Source: Phaeosaccion multiseriatum (Eukaryota > Ochrophyta, other classes). From it: 64,000 bases of DNA. The notes below the pieces were generated by a model, which was not told the origin of the DNA, did not search any database, and was given only the letters and a program-made list of their open reading frames with translations. Position numbers and translations under genes: made by a program. Where the stretch lies: contig OZ218951.1 of NCBI GenBank assembly GCA_965112735.1, positions 372,001 to 436,000 on the forward strand, read 5' to 3'. Shown here one piece after another: positions 33,301 to 44,725 of the stretch; the first letter of the stretch is position 1, and the number at the start of each line of letters is the position of its first letter.

Positions 33301-33594
33301 CCGATGACAAAGTGCTTCAACTTTGCAGGAGAAGAGAAGTTCGACGAGATCTACTACAACCCAGATCTAGAGGTCACAAACTTCAGCGAGAAAAACGATG
33401 AATCAGAGTACCAGCTCAAAGAGGACGCAGAGGCGGACAAGTACGTCCCTATTCAGCTAGATGACAAAGCTTACATATATCGAAAGACGGATGACGCCGT
33501 GTTCGACTACGACATCTATATTCAGAAGCGGGAAATGGTAGTGATAGGCTACCTTCGCTCCAACGATACGACGTACTACATCGAACCGCTGTGA
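30328..33594 (+). CDS. D6/D11-type SNF2-like viral helicase (transcription ATPase)
   Basis: 1088 residues. A superfamily 2 helicase of the kind conserved in all giant viruses as early-transcription or termination ATPase: Walker A GLGSGKT near residue 370, Walker B/DEAH-type IIDEVHNF near 443, motif III LSGTPVVN, and motif VI VIGRSARAYSH near 918. The start MSLRHKEWFLPNRVGFYTWI looks canonical for the viral family; earlier in-frame ATGs would overlap the neighbouring gene. Residues ~30-340 are an unusual acidic low-complexity insert (EQDQEPDQ, ESEKGSEQ, EEGEGEEEEK), not part of the enzyme. It probably works with virus-encoded RNA polymerase and the TBP homologue at 43.8 kb (inference). Confidence 0.92.
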   Translation: MSLRHKEWFLPNRVGFYTWINQEFFGTNSDGTPLPEPAQEQDQEQDQEQDQEPDQEPDQEPDQEPDPEQEPEQESEQESEKGSEQDQEQQGPEQESEKGSEQESEKESEQGQDGEQHQPSDREGHADKRPASDAVKLGGGSTGEDESRVPDSVLPPIRGAKSYADDGDDQSDENSDSDSESEEGKDEASDKEGRQSEKTTEATQEPQPDLQVTVNRVGNRNAKGNEKGKEQGMGDEEKMDRESEANKPGEGEKQGDEPLGEARMENDDDEKKEGADNERREGEKENAEEGEGEEEEKKKESAEVGEGGEEEKEDAEEGKGEKEEKEKEKEKDEEEEKEIIKFFPHQKFVRDYLQEYSPYRGLLLYHGLGSGKTATAILTNDFIDKSNKTVVLLPKYLKTNFIQEIRKFGVKSLSEYEFIHYDGFREGVEDKYPPEFFANKTIIIDEVHNFIRQCDNLTLAKHLWSSIFVAEDIKLLCLSGTPVVNKPQELSLLLNLLKGPQDIYVIPVASENLFQTLQTLAEKTRKVDQLVYDQYRKEARFTMVPRRFELSPSGKPTVMYNPEVMAHEDVIQNVEELVGGKVERQMNVALPIDLQTFEKNFIDYSSGSAKNHSLFMRRILGTVSFFEVRNMNLYPEVEKLEIVEAVMGEHQFSQYVRMRQLEIKLEEDQKRFRKKGDEISVSNYRAYSRIAGNFVFPKSLHRPIKQHIRIDVKKGDADNNELAANANTSKHVDKLYQARLVEITTKLLEQQEKYLGKDRELRIHSPKYFHLLQNMEDMDKCEGNVLVYSEYRNLEGIFLFAATLNANGYSEMDLQKQGSGGKWKVRVKEGQDPRKRYYIYNDNMERNALMLKIFNNEVNDDVRDQLENPHVLNTTNTEGENCRVMMITASGSEGISLRNVRSVHILEPFWNYNRISQVIGRSARAYSHADLPPEKRKVKVFMYVAKLPAEADYTETTTSDEHLLQTAEFKKGITDQFLTLMKLSAVDCTRNPMTKCFNFAGEEKFDEIYYNPDLEVTNFSEKNDESEYQLKEDAEADKYVPIQLDDKAYIYRKTDDAVFDYDIYIQKREMVVIGYLRSNDTTYYIEPL

Positions 33595-33599
33595 GAACA

Positions 33600-34628
33600 T
33601 CAAAAGTCTTCGGCGGCGTCGAAAACGCGCTCGGAAGTGGCCTTTTGGTACTCCGACACTCTCTGCTCGAAAAAGTTCTGCTTGGTCTCGCAGGAGATCT
33701 TCTCCATAAAGCTGAAAGGACACGACGCATTGTATCGCTCGGGCACACCCAGCTGGATGAGGAGGCGGTCTGCAATGAACTCAATGTACTGTTTCATGAG
33801 GTCCATGTTCATGCCAATCATATCGCATGGGATGCTTTCTGTGATGAACTCCTTCTCGATCTCGACGGCCTCGTCGAAGATGGCGTGAATGGTCGACGTG
33901 TCTAGCTTGTGGGTAATGTGGTTGTTGTAGAGGAGGACAGCGAAATCTGTATGCAGTGATTCGTCTCGACTAATGAGGTCATTGGAGAAGGAGAGGCCAT
34001 GCATAAGCCCGAGGTCTTTCAGCCAATAGATGCTGCAGAACGCGCCACTAAAGAAGATGCCTTCGACAATGGCAAAGGCAATGAGGCGGGTGGCAAACGA
34101 ATCAGAAGACTCAATCCACTTCTGAGCCCAGTCTGCCTTCTTCTTGACACACGGGATCGTCTCAATCCCATTGAGCAGCCTCTCCTTCTCCTGGTCATCC
34201 TTAATATACGTATCGATAAGCAACGAGTATGTCTCATTGTGCACGTTCTCGATCATGATTTGGAACGCATAGAAGCATTTCGCTTCGATATACTGCACGT
34301 CGTTCATGAAGCGTGTGCCTAGGTTATCGTTCACGATACCGTCGCTCCCTGCAAAGAAGGCCAAGATATTGGAGATGAACTTGCGTTGACTGTCATTCAG
34401 CTTGTTATCCCAGTCACATTTATCATCAGCGAGGTTGATCTCTTCCGCCGTCCAGGTAACCGACTGGTGCTTTTTGTACATGTGCCAGATGTCCATATGC
34501 TCAATTGGAAAGACACTGAGACGGGATGTGTTTGGGTCCAAGATACGCTCACTAGCTTGACTAGGATCACTAGCTCCATTCGAGATGGTGATGTCTCTGG
34601 GTTCGTGTGCGGAGACCATGCTGACCAA
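33600..34628 (-). CDS. RNR2: Ribonucleotide reductase small subunit (class Ia R2)
   Basis: 342 residues. It houses the di-iron/tyrosyl radical cofactor needed to make deoxyribonucleotides. Family signatures seen: YIEAKCFYAFQIMIENVHNETYSLLI (carboxylate ligand, His ligand and the radical Tyr), AIVEGIFFSGAF, and SRDESLHTDFAVLLY with further ligands. The C-terminus EDF is the usual large-subunit-binding tail. The large subunit is not in this window. Length is normal for the family. The start may be the first ATG (34628) or the next at 34619. It ends 5 bases from the convergent helicase stop. Confidence 0.95.
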   Translation of the reverse strand: MVSMVSAHEPRDITISNGASDPSQASERILDPNTSRLSVFPIEHMDIWHMYKKHQSVTWTAEEINLADDKCDWDNKLNDSQRKFISNILAFFAGSDGIVNDNLGTRFMNDVQYIEAKCFYAFQIMIENVHNETYSLLIDTYIKDDQEKERLLNGIETIPCVKKKADWAQKWIESSDSFATRLIAFAIVEGIFFSGAFCSIYWLKDLGLMHGLSFSNDLISRDESLHTDFAVLLYNNHITHKLDTSTIHAIFDEAVEIEKEFITESIPCDMIGMNMDLMKQYIEFIADRLLIQLGVPERYNASCPFSFMEKISCETKQNFFEQRVSEYQKATSERVFDAAEDF

Positions 34629-34700
34629 TCCTTTGTCTGTGTTTAGAAAAAGGGGAGAGATAAATTCGACGGTCGCCGCTGAGGTTCCCTCTACTCTCTG

Positions 34701-34708
34701 TATATAAA
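34701..34708 (-). promoter_or_regulatory. TATA box upstream of ribonucleotide reductase gene
   Basis: TATATAAA on the + strand (TTTATATA on the minus strand) lies 73-80 bp upstream of the start at 34628, just before the satellite array begins. Confidence 0.45.
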
Positions 34709-34743
34709 CCTATCTCTCTGTACTAAGCCTTAACCGCGCAGCC

Positions 34744-37700
34744 GGTCGAGTGGGTCCACTTCCTTGGTAAGCAGCTTACCAGTCTGAGAACGTTGCGCTT
34801 CCGGGATGATTCGCGACAGCATACAGCCTCGAGACCAATATGCCAAACTCTGTGCCTTCGCCTGTGAAATCAGAGGCCCACGCCCAGCATCGAGCTTCGT
34901 GAGCAGCTAGTCCAGTGTGTCTAGCCTCCTGTAGCGAAGTGTGGGGTCCCTACGCTCCTGGGATGAGCTTGTGGAGTGGCTCGAGCGATCCGTGATAATA
35001 TGGAGCCTCGAGACCAATTGACCAAACTATGCCTTCGCCTGTGAAATCAGAGGTCTCCGTCCGGTATCGAGCTTGATGAGCAGCTAGTCCAGTGTGTCTA
35101 GCACCCTGTAGCGAAGTGTGGGATCCCTACGCTCCTGGGATGAGCTGGTGGAGTGGCTCGAGTGATTCGCGACAATATGGAGCCTCGAGACCAATGTGCC
35201 AAACTATGCCTTCGCTTGTGAAATCACAGGTCCCCGTCCGGTATCGAGCTTGCTGAGCAGCTAGTCCAGTGTGTCTAGCACCCTGTAGCGAAGTGTGGGA
35301 TCCCTACGCTCCTGGGATGAGCTGGTGGAGTGGCTCGAGTGATTCGCGACAGCATACAGCCTCGAGACCAAATTGCCAAACTTTGCCCTCGCATGTGAAA
35401 TCAGAGGTCCCCGCCCAGTATCGAGCTTGCTGAGCAGCTAGTCTAGTGTGTCTAGCACCCTGTAGCGAAGTGTGGGATCCCTACGCTCCTGGGATGAGCT
35501 TGTGGAGTGGCTCGAGTGATTCGCGACAGCATACAGCCTCGAGACCAATGTGCCAAACTATGCCTTCGCATGTGAAATCACAGGTCCCCGCCCAGCATCG
35601 AGCTTGCTGAGCAGCTAGTCCAGTGTGTCTATTACCCTGTAGCGAAGTGTGGGATCCCTACGCTCCTGGGATGAGCTGGTGGAGTGGCTCGAGTGATTCG
35701 CGACAGCATACAGCCTCGAGACCAATTTGCCAAACTATGCCTTCGCATGTGAAATCACAGGTCCGCGCCCAGCATCGAGCTTCGTGAGCAGCTAGTCTAG
35801 TGTGTCTAGCACCCTGTAGCGAAGTGTGGGATCCCTACGCTCCTGGGATGAGCTTGTGGAGTGGCTCGAGTGATTCGCGACAGCATACAGCCTCGAGACC
35901 AATGTGCCAAACTATGCCTTCGCATGTGAAATCACAGGTCCGCGCCCAGCATCGAGCTTCGTGAGCAGCTAGTCTAGTGTGTCTAGCACCCTGTAGCGAA
36001 GTGTGGGATCCCTACGCTCCTGGGATGAGCTTGTGGAGTGGCTCGAGTGATTCGCGACAGCATACAGCCTCGAGACCAATGTGCCAAACTATGCCTTCGC
36101 ATGTGAAATCACAGGTCCGCGCCCAGCATCGAGCTTGCTGAGCAGCTAGTCCAGTGTGTCTAGCACCCTGTAGCGAAGTGTGGGATCCCTACGCTCCTGG
36201 GATGAGCTGGTGGAGTGGCTCGAGTGATCCGCGACAATATGAAGCCTCGATACCAATGTGTCAAATTATGCCTTCGCCTGTGAAATCAGAGGCCCGCCCG
36301 CAGTATCTAGCTTCGTGAGAACTTAGTCCAGTGTGTCTAGCACCCTGTAGCGAAGTGTGGGATCGATACGCTTCTGGGATGAGCTGGTGGAGTGGCTCGA
36401 GTGATTCGCGACAGCATACAGCCTCGAGACCAACTTGCCAAACTTTGCCCTCGCATGTGAAATCAGAGGTCCCCGCCCAGTATCGAGCTTGCTGAGCAGC
36501 TAGTCCAGTGTGTCTAGCACCCTGTAGCGAAGTGTGGGATCCCTACGCTCCTGGGATGAGCTTGTGGAGTGGCTCGAGTGATTCGCGACAGCATACAGCC
36601 TCGAGACCAATGTGCCAAACTATGCCTTCGCATGTGAAATCACAGGTCCCCGCCCAGCATCGAGCTTGCTGAGCAGCTAGTCCAGTGTGTCTAGCACCCT
36701 GTAGCGAAGTGTGGGATCCCTACGCTCCTGGGATGAGCTGGTGGAGTGGCTCGAGTGATTCGCGACAGCATACAGCCTCGAGACCAATTTGCCAAACTAT
36801 GCCTTCGCATGTGAAATCACAGGTCCGCGCCCAGCATCGAGCTTCGTGAGCAGCTAGTCTAGTGTGTCTAGCACCCTGTAGCGAAGTGTGGGATCCCTAC
36901 GCTCCTGGGATGAGCTTGTGGAGTGGCTCGAGTGATTCGCGACAGCATACAGCCTCGAGACCAATGTGCCAAACTATGCCTTCGCATGTGAAATCAGAGG
37001 TCCCCGCCCAGCATCGAGCTTGCTGAGCAGCTAGTCTAGTGTGTCTAGCACCCTGTAGCGAAGTGTGGGATCCCTACGCTCCTGGGATGAGCTTGTGGAG
37101 TGGCTCGAGTGATTCGCGACAGCATACAGCCTCGAGACCAATGTGCCAAACTATGCCTTCGCATGTGAAATCAGAGGTCCCCGCCCAGCATCGAGCTTGC
37201 TGAGCAGCTAGTCTAGTGTGTCTAGCACCCTGTAGCGAAGTGTGGGATCCCTACGCTCCCGGGACGAGCTTGTGGAGTGGCTCGAGTGATTCGCGACAGC
37301 ATACAGCCTCGAGACCAATGTGCCAAACTATGCCTTCGCATGTGAAATCACAGGTCCGCGCCCAGCATCGAGCTTGCTGAGCAGCTAGTCCAGTGTGTCT
37401 AGCACCCTGTAGCGAAGTGTGGGATCCCTACGCTCCTGGGATGAGCTGGTGGAGTGGCTCGAGTGATTCGCGACAGCATACAGCCTCGAGACCAACTTGC
37501 CAAACTTTGCCCTCGCATGTGAAATCAGAGGTCCCCGCCCAGTATCGAGCTTGCTGAGCAGCTAGTCTAGTGTGTCTAGCACCCTGTAGCGAAGTGTGGG
37601 ATCCCTACGCTCCTGGGATGAGCTTGTGGAGTGGCTCGAGTGATTCGCGACAGCATACAGCCTCGAGACCAATGTGCCAAACTATGCCTTCGCATGTGAA

Positions 37701-40700
37701 ATCACAGGTCCCCGCCCAGTATCGAGCTTGCTGAGCAGCTAGTCCAGTGTGTCTAGCACCCTGTAGCGAAGTGTGGGATCCCTACGCTCCTGGGATGAGC
37801 TGGTGGAGTGGCTCGAGTGATTCGCGACAGCATACAGCCTCGAGACCAATTGGTCAAACTATGCCTTCGCATGTGAAATCAGAGGTCCCCGCCCAGTATC
37901 GAGCTTGCTGAGCAGCTAGTCTAGTGTGTCTAGCACCCTGTAGCGAAGTGTGGGATCCCTACGCTCCTGGGATGAGCTTGTGGAGTGGCTCGAGTGATTC
38001 GCGACAGCATACAGCCTCGAGACCAATTGGCCAAACTATGCCTTCGCTTGTGAAATCAGAGGTCCCCGCCTAGTATCGAGCTTCACAGGCAGCTAGTCTA
38101 GTGTGTCCTCCTACTCTGCAAAGTGGTCTGGTAGCGCTACGCTCCTGGGATGAGCTTGTGGAGTGGCTCGAGTGATTCGCGACAATATGGAGCCTCGAGA
38201 CCAATTTGCCAAACTATGCCTTCGCATGTGAGATCAGAGGCCCGCCTTCAGTATCGAGCTTCATGGGCAGCTAGTCCAGTGTGTCTAGCACCCTGTAGCG
38301 AAGTGTGGAATCCCTACGCTCCTGGGATGAGCTGGTCGAGTGGCTCGAGTGATTTGCGATAGCAAACAGCCTCGAGACCAATTTGCCAAACTATGCCTTC
38401 GCGTGTGAAATCAGAGGCCCGCCCGCAGTATTGAGCTTAATGAGCAGCTAGTCCAGTGTGTCCTCCTACTCTGCAAAGTTGTCTGGTAGCGCTACGCTCC
38501 TGGGATACGCTGGTGGAGTGGGTCGAGTGATTCGCGACAATATGGAGCCTCGAGACCAATTTGCCAAACTATGCCTTCGCGTGTGAAATCAGAGGCCCGC
38601 CCGCAGTATCGAGCTTCATGGGCAGCTAGTCCAGTGTGTCTAGCACCCTGTAGCGAAGTGTGGGATCCCTACGCTCCTGGGTTTGGCAGGTCGAGTGGCT
38701 CGAGTGATTCGCGACAGCATACAGCCTCGAGGCCAAATTTGCTAAACTATGCCTTCGCGTGTGAAATCAGAGGCCCGCCCGCAGTAACGAGCTTCGTGAG
38801 CAGCTAGTCCAATGTGTCTAGCACCCTGTAGAGAAGTGTGGGATCCCTACGCTCCTGGGTTTGGCAGGTGGAGTGGCTCGAGTGATTCGCGACAGCATAC
38901 AGCCTCGAGGCCAAATTTGCTAAACTATGCCTTCGCGTGTGAAATCAGAGGCCCGCCCGCAGTAACGAGCTTCGTGAGCAGCTAGTCCAGTGTGTCTAGC
39001 ACCCTGTAGAGAAGTGTGGGATCCCTACGCTCCTGGGTTTGGCTGGTCGAGTGGCTCGAGTGATTCGCGACAGCATATAGCCTCGAGACCAATTTGCCAA
39101 ACTTTGCCTTCGCACGTGAAATCAGAGGTCCCCGCCCAGTATCGAGCTTGATGAGCAGCTAGTCCAATGTGTCTAGCAGCCTGTAGAGAGGTGTGGGATC
39201 CCTACGCTCCTGGGTTTGGCTGGTCGAGTGGCTCGAGTGATTCGCGACAGCATACAGCCTCGAGGCCAAATTTGCTAAACTATGCCTTCGCGTGTGAAAT
39301 CAGAGGCCCGCCCGCAGTAACGAGCTTCGTGAGCAGCTAGTCCAATGTGTCTAGCACCCTGTAGAGAAGTGTGGGATCCCTACGCTCCTGGGTTTGGCAG
39401 GTGGAGTGGCTCGAGTGATTCGCGACAGCATATAGCCTCGAGACCAATTTGCCAAACTTTGCCTTCGCACGTGAAATCAGAGGCCCGCCCGCAGTAACGA
39501 GCTTCGTGAGCAGCTAGTCCAGTGTGTCTAGCACCCTGTAGAGAAGTGTGGGATCCCTACGCTCCTGGGTTTGGCTGGTCGCGTGGCTCGAGTGATTCGC
39601 GACAGCATATAGCCTCGAGACCAATTTGCCAAACTATGCCTTCGCGTGTGAAATCAGAGGCCCGCCCGCAGTATTGAGCTTGATGAGCAGCTAGTCCAAT
39701 GTGTCTAGCACCCTGTAGCGAAGTGTGGGATCCCTACGCTCCTGGGATACGCTGGTGGAGTGGCTCGAGTGATTCGCGACAGCATACAGCCTCGAGACCA
39801 ATTTGCCAAACTATGCCTTCGCGTGTGAAATCAGAGGCCCGCCCGCAGTATCGAGCTTCGTGAGCAGCTAGTCCAGTGTGTCTAGCACCCTGTAGCGAAG
39901 TGTGGGATCCCTACGCTCCTGGGTTTGGCTGGTCGAGTGGCTCGAGTGATTCGCGACAGCATATAGCCTCGAGACCAATTTGCCAAACTTTGCCTTCGCA
40001 CGTGAAATCAGAGGTCCCCGCCCAGTATCGAGCTTGATGAGCAGCTAGTCCAATGTGTCTAGCAGCCTGTAGCGAAGTGTGGGATCCCTACGCTCCCAGG
40101 ATGAGCTGGTCGAGTGGCTCGAGTGATTCGCGACAGCATATAGCCTCGAGACCAATTTGCCAAACTTTGCCTTCGCATGTGAAATCAGAGGTCCCCGTCC
40201 AGTATCGAGCTTGATGAGCAGCTAGTCCAGTGTGTCTAGCACCCTGTAGAGAAGTGTGGGATCCCTACGCTCCTGGGTTTGGCTGGTCGCGTGGCTCGAG
40301 TGATTCGCGACAGCATATAGCCTCGAGACCAAATTGCCAAACTTTGCCCTCGCATGTGAAATCAGAGGTCCCCGCCCAGTATCGAGCTTGCTGAGCAGCT
40401 AGTCTAGTGTGTCTAGCACCCTGTAGCGAAGTGTGGGATCCCTACGCTCCTGGGATGAGCTGGTGGAGTGGCTCGAGTGATTCGCGACAGCATACAGCCT
40501 CGAGACCAATGTGCCAAACTATGCCTTCGCATGTGAAATCACAGGTCCGCGCCCAGCATCGAGCTTCGTGAGCAGCTAGTCTAGTGTGTCTAGCCTCCTG
40601 TAGCGAAGTGTGGGATCCCTACGCTCCTGGGATGAGCTGGTGGAGTGGCTCGAGTGATTCGCGACAGCATACAGCCTCGAGACCAATTTGGCAAACTATG

Positions 40701-43690
40701 CCTTCGCCTGCGAAATCAGAGGTCCCCGCCCAGTATCGAGCTTGCTGAGCAGCTAGTCTAGTGTGTCTAGCACCCTGTAGCGAAGTGTGGGATCCCTACG
40801 CTCCTGGGATGAGCTTGTGGAGTGGCTCGAGTGATTCGCGACAGCATACAGCCTCGAGACCAATGTGCCAAACTATGCCTTCGCATGTGAAATCACAGGT
40901 CCGCGCCCAGCATCGAGCTTGCTGAGCAGCTAGTCCAGTGTGTCTAGCACCCTGTAGCGAAGTGTGGGATCCCTACGCTCCTGGGATGAGCTGGTGGAGT
41001 GGCTCGAGTGATTCGCGACAGCATACAGCCTCGAGACCAAATTGCCAAACTTTGCCCTCGCCTGTGAAATCAGAGGCCCGCGTCCAGTATCGAGCCTTAT
41101 GGGCAGCTAGTCCAGTGTGTCTAGCACCCTGTAGCGAAGTGTGGGATCCCTACGCTCCTGGGATGAGCTGGTGGAGTGGCTCGAGTGATTCGCGACAGCA
41201 TACAGCCTCGAGACCAATTTGGCAAACTATGCCTTCGCCTGTGAAATCAGAGGCCCGCGTCCAGTATCGAGCTACATAAGCAGCTAGCCTAGTGTGTCTA
41301 GCACCCTGTAGCGAAGTGTGGGATCCCTACGCTCCTGGGATGGGCTTGTGGAGTGGCTCGAGCGATTCGCGACAGCATACACCCTCGAGACCAATATGCC
41401 AAACTATGCCTTCGCCTGCGAAATCAGAGTCCCCCGCCCAGCATCGAGCTTGCTGAGCAGCTAGTCTAGTGTGTCTAGCACCCTGTAGCGAAGTGTGGGA
41501 TCCCTACGCTCCTGGGATGAGCTTGTGGAGTGGCTCGAGTGATTCGCGACAGCATACAGCCTCGAGACCAATGTGCCAAACTATGCCTTCGCATGTGAAA
41601 TCACAGGTCCGCGCCCAGCATCGAGCTTGCTGAGCAGCTAGTCCAGTGTGTCTAGCACCCTGTAGCGAAGTGTAGGATCCCTGCGCTCCCGGGATGAGCT
41701 TGTGGAGTGGCTCGAGTGATCCGCGACAATATGCAGCCTCGAGACCAATGTGTCAAATTATGTCTTCGCCTGCGAAATCAGAGGCCCACGCCCAGTATCG
41801 AGCTTCATGGGCAGCTAGTCCAGTGTGTCTAGCACCCTGTAGCGAAGTGTGGGATCCCTACGCTCCTGGGATGAGCTGGTGGAGTGGCTCGAGTGATTCG
41901 CGACAGCATACAGCCTCGAGACCAAATTGCCAAACTTTGCCCTCGCCTGTGAAATCAGAGGCCCGCGTCCAGTATCGAGCCTGATGGGCAGCTAGTCCAG
42001 TGTGTCTAGCACCCTGTAGCGAAGTGTGGGATCCCTACGCTCCTGGGATGAGCTGGTGGAGTGGCTCGAGTGATTCGCGACAGCATACAGCCTCGAGACC
42101 AATTTGGCAAACTATGCCTTCGCCTGCGAAATCAGAGGCTCGCGTCCAGTATCGAGCTACATAAGCAGCTAGCCTAGTGTGTCTAGCACCCTGTAGCGAA
42201 GTGTGGGATCCCTACGCTCCTGGGATGAGCTGGTGGAGTGGCTCGAGTGATTCGCGACAGCACACAGCCTCGAGACCAATTTGGCAAACTATGCCTTCGC
42301 CTGCGAAATCAGAGGCCCGCGTCCAGTATCGAGCTACATAAGCAGCTAGCCTAGTGTGTCTAGCACCCTGTAGCGAAGTGTGGGATCCCTACGCTCCTGG
42401 GATGGGCTTGTGGAGTGGCTCGAGCGATTCGCGACAGCATACACCCTCGAGACCAATATGCCAAACTATGCCTTCGCATGTGAAATCACAGGTCCGCGCC
42501 CAGCATCGAGCTTCGTGAGCAGCTAGTCTAGTATGTCTAGCCTCCTGTAGCGAAGTGTGGGATCCCTACGCTCCTGGGATGAGCTTGTGGAGTGGCTCGA
42601 GTGATTCGCGACAGCATACAGCCTCGAGACCAATGTGCCAAACTATGCCTTCGCATGTGAAATCAGAGGCCCACGCCCAGTATCGAGCTTCGTGAGCAGC
42701 TAGTCTAGTGTGTCTAGCACCCTGTAGCGAAGTGTGGGATCCCTACGCTCCCGGGACGAGCTTGTGGAGTGGCTCGAGTGATTCGCGACAGCATACAGCC
42801 TCGAGACCAATGTGCCAAACTATGCCTTCGCATGTGAAATCACAGGTCCCCGCCCAGCATCGAGCTTCGTGAGCAGCTAGTCCAGTGTGTCTATTACCTT
42901 GTAGCGAAGTGTGGGATCCCTACGCTCCTGGGATGAGCTTGTGGAGTGGCTCGAGTGATTCGCGGCAGCATACAGTCTCGAGACCAATGTGCCAAACTAT
43001 GCCTTCGCTTGTGAAATCACAGGTCCCCGCCCAGCATCGAGCTTGATGAGCAGCTAGTCTAGTGTGTGTAGTACCCTGTAGCGAAGTGTGGGATCCCTAC
43101 GCTCCCGGGATGAGCTGGTGGAGTGGCTCGAGTGATCCGTGATAATATGGAGCCTCGAGACCAATGTGCCAAACTATGCCTTCGTATGTGAAATCAGAGG
43201 TCCCCGCCCAGCATCGAGCTTCATGAGCAGCTAGTCTAGTGTGTCTAGTACCCTGTAGCGAAGTGTGGGATCCCTACGCTCCTGGGATGAGCTTGTGGAG
43301 TGGCTCGAGTGATTCGCGACAGCATACAGCCTCGAGACCAATGTGCCAAAGTATGCCTTCGCTTGTGAAATCACAGGTCCCCGCCCAGCATCAAGCTTCG
43401 TGAGCAGCTAGTCCAGTGTGTCTATTACCTTGTAGCGAAGTGTGGGATCCCTACGCTCCTGGGATGAGCTTGTGGAGTGGCTCGAGTGATTCGCGACAAT
43501 ATGCAGCCTCGAAGCCAATGTGCCAAACTATGCCTTCGCTTGTGAAATCAGAGGTCCTCATTCAGTATCGAGCCTTATGAGCAGCTAGTCCAGTGTGTCC
43601 AGCAGCCTGTAGAGAAGTGTGGGATCCCTACGCTCCCGGGACGAGCTTGTGGAGTGGCTCGAGTGATTCGCGACAACATACAGCTTCGAG
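34744..43690 (+). repeat. 177-bp tandem satellite, about 50 copies
   Basis: The block GTGTGGGATCCCTACGCTCC recurs at an exact 177-bp spacing over the first units checked (35123, 35300, 35477, 35654, 35831, 36008) and continues to about 43690. A typical unit carries GAGTGGCTCGAGTGATTCGCGA, CAGCCTCGAGACCAAT, GCCAAACTATGCCTTCG, GAGCAGCTAGTC and CACCCTGTAGCGAAG. Units differ mostly by base changes; higher-order blocks share variants (for example units with GGGTTTGGC, 38.6-40.3 kb). As 177 is divisible by 3, some frames stay open across two units, but most units have stops, so I call no gene here. Confidence 0.97.
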
Positions 43691-43788
43691 ACGTATTTGA
43701 TTCTTATTTAAGCTTCGTGCGTATTCAAGTCGACCAAGTTCAGCAAGGCAAAAGCCAACGACCCGTATTGGCGATACGTGGCGAACGA

Positions 43789-44610
43789 TTACAAAACGAT
43801 ATGCGCCTGGCTCAATCCTGACGACGAGAGCACGAAGTCGACCTTCCGTATGTGTTCGTATTCCTTCGTGAACAGGTTGGCGAGATATGCATAGGCCGTC
43901 TCTACGTGCTCGAGGAGGCTTGCGCCTGTAATGATAACTTTACCAGTTTGAAAGACCATGATGGTAATCTTCTTGCAGCTTCCCTTCTTCTTTGTGATTC
44001 CGCAAAGGCTATTGCACCTGCAGGCTCCGTCTCCTCTCTCGTTGAGGAAATACTTAATCTTGAGGGCATGACTGATGTCAGGGGAGTAGTCCACAATCAC
44101 TACTCTTTCTGACATCACCTTATACAGTAGGTCCCGTCGAATCTTGTAGTTGACGGCGAAGTCGGTGTTAATCAGTCGAATGTCTGCAGGAATTGCGCAC
44201 TTTGCGAAGGTATCGGTATTCGTTACCTCTGTGAGTAGTTGTCGAACACCCGTGAGAATGGTCGATGCATCGACTGTCCTCTTGATGCCCGTCATCTGTG
44301 CCTTGCCATTGGCGAAGATCTTGATATTGATGTACTTCCCCTCCTGTCCTTCGTGCTCAAAAAACCAGACCAGTGAAACCTGGTTATCGAAAGCAGTCCG
44401 CTTCGAGGTGGCGCCTGAGATCGGATGAGCGCCGCGCGTCTTGCACACCTTGGTTTGCTTGTCTTTCATGTAAATGAAGGGGATTCTCGCCGCATCGATG
44501 GGACAGTTACGGAAAACCCTTTCAATGTCAACGACATCTCCCAGGAGCCCTGTTGCGGTGATGGTCGATATACGATAGGGAGAGATGGTTACAATGAAGT
44601 CCTGCGCCAT
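43789..44610 (-). CDS. TBP: TATA-binding protein-like factor of giant-virus type
   Basis: 273 residues. The C-terminal part carries the TBP-repeat signature IMVFQTGKVIITGASLLEHVETAYAYL, with a related strand-turn pattern (YINIKIFANGKAQMTGIKR) about 120 residues earlier, giving the expected two half-sites. Giant viruses encode such diverged TBP homologues for recognising late or intermediate promoters (family knowledge). A short Cys-bearing insert (CRCNSLCGITKKKGSC) sits between the halves. It flanks the satellite array; the 43691-43788 gap has no other feature. TATA-like elements precede several genes here, which fits its presence. Confidence 0.88.
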   Translation of the reverse strand: MAQDFIVTISPYRISTITATGLLGDVVDIERVFRNCPIDAARIPFIYMKDKQTKVCKTRGAHPISGATSKRTAFDNQVSLVWFFEHEGQEGKYINIKIFANGKAQMTGIKRTVDASTILTGVRQLLTEVTNTDTFAKCAIPADIRLINTDFAVNYKIRRDLLYKVMSERVVIVDYSPDISHALKIKYFLNERGDGACRCNSLCGITKKKGSCKKITIMVFQTGKVIITGASLLEHVETAYAYLANLFTKEYEHIRKVDFVLSSSGLSQAHIVL

Positions 44611-44725
44611 AGGTGTACTTTCCTTCCAAACCGCGACCCCTTTCCTCCTTCCAACTAACCGCGTTGTGTACGGGCAATGTAGAGTTGGCGCTCTTGGAAA
44701 GTATTTATGAAGTGAAGCGTATCGA

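Noticed and set aside
38150-41984. Open frames of 70-113 codons in the satellite
   Set aside because: They repeat with the 177-bp unit (59 codons) and are broken by stops in most units; no initiation context or domain.
34744-43690. CRISPR array
   Set aside because: The whole 177-bp unit is conserved; there are no unique spacers, and the genome is eukaryotic/viral.
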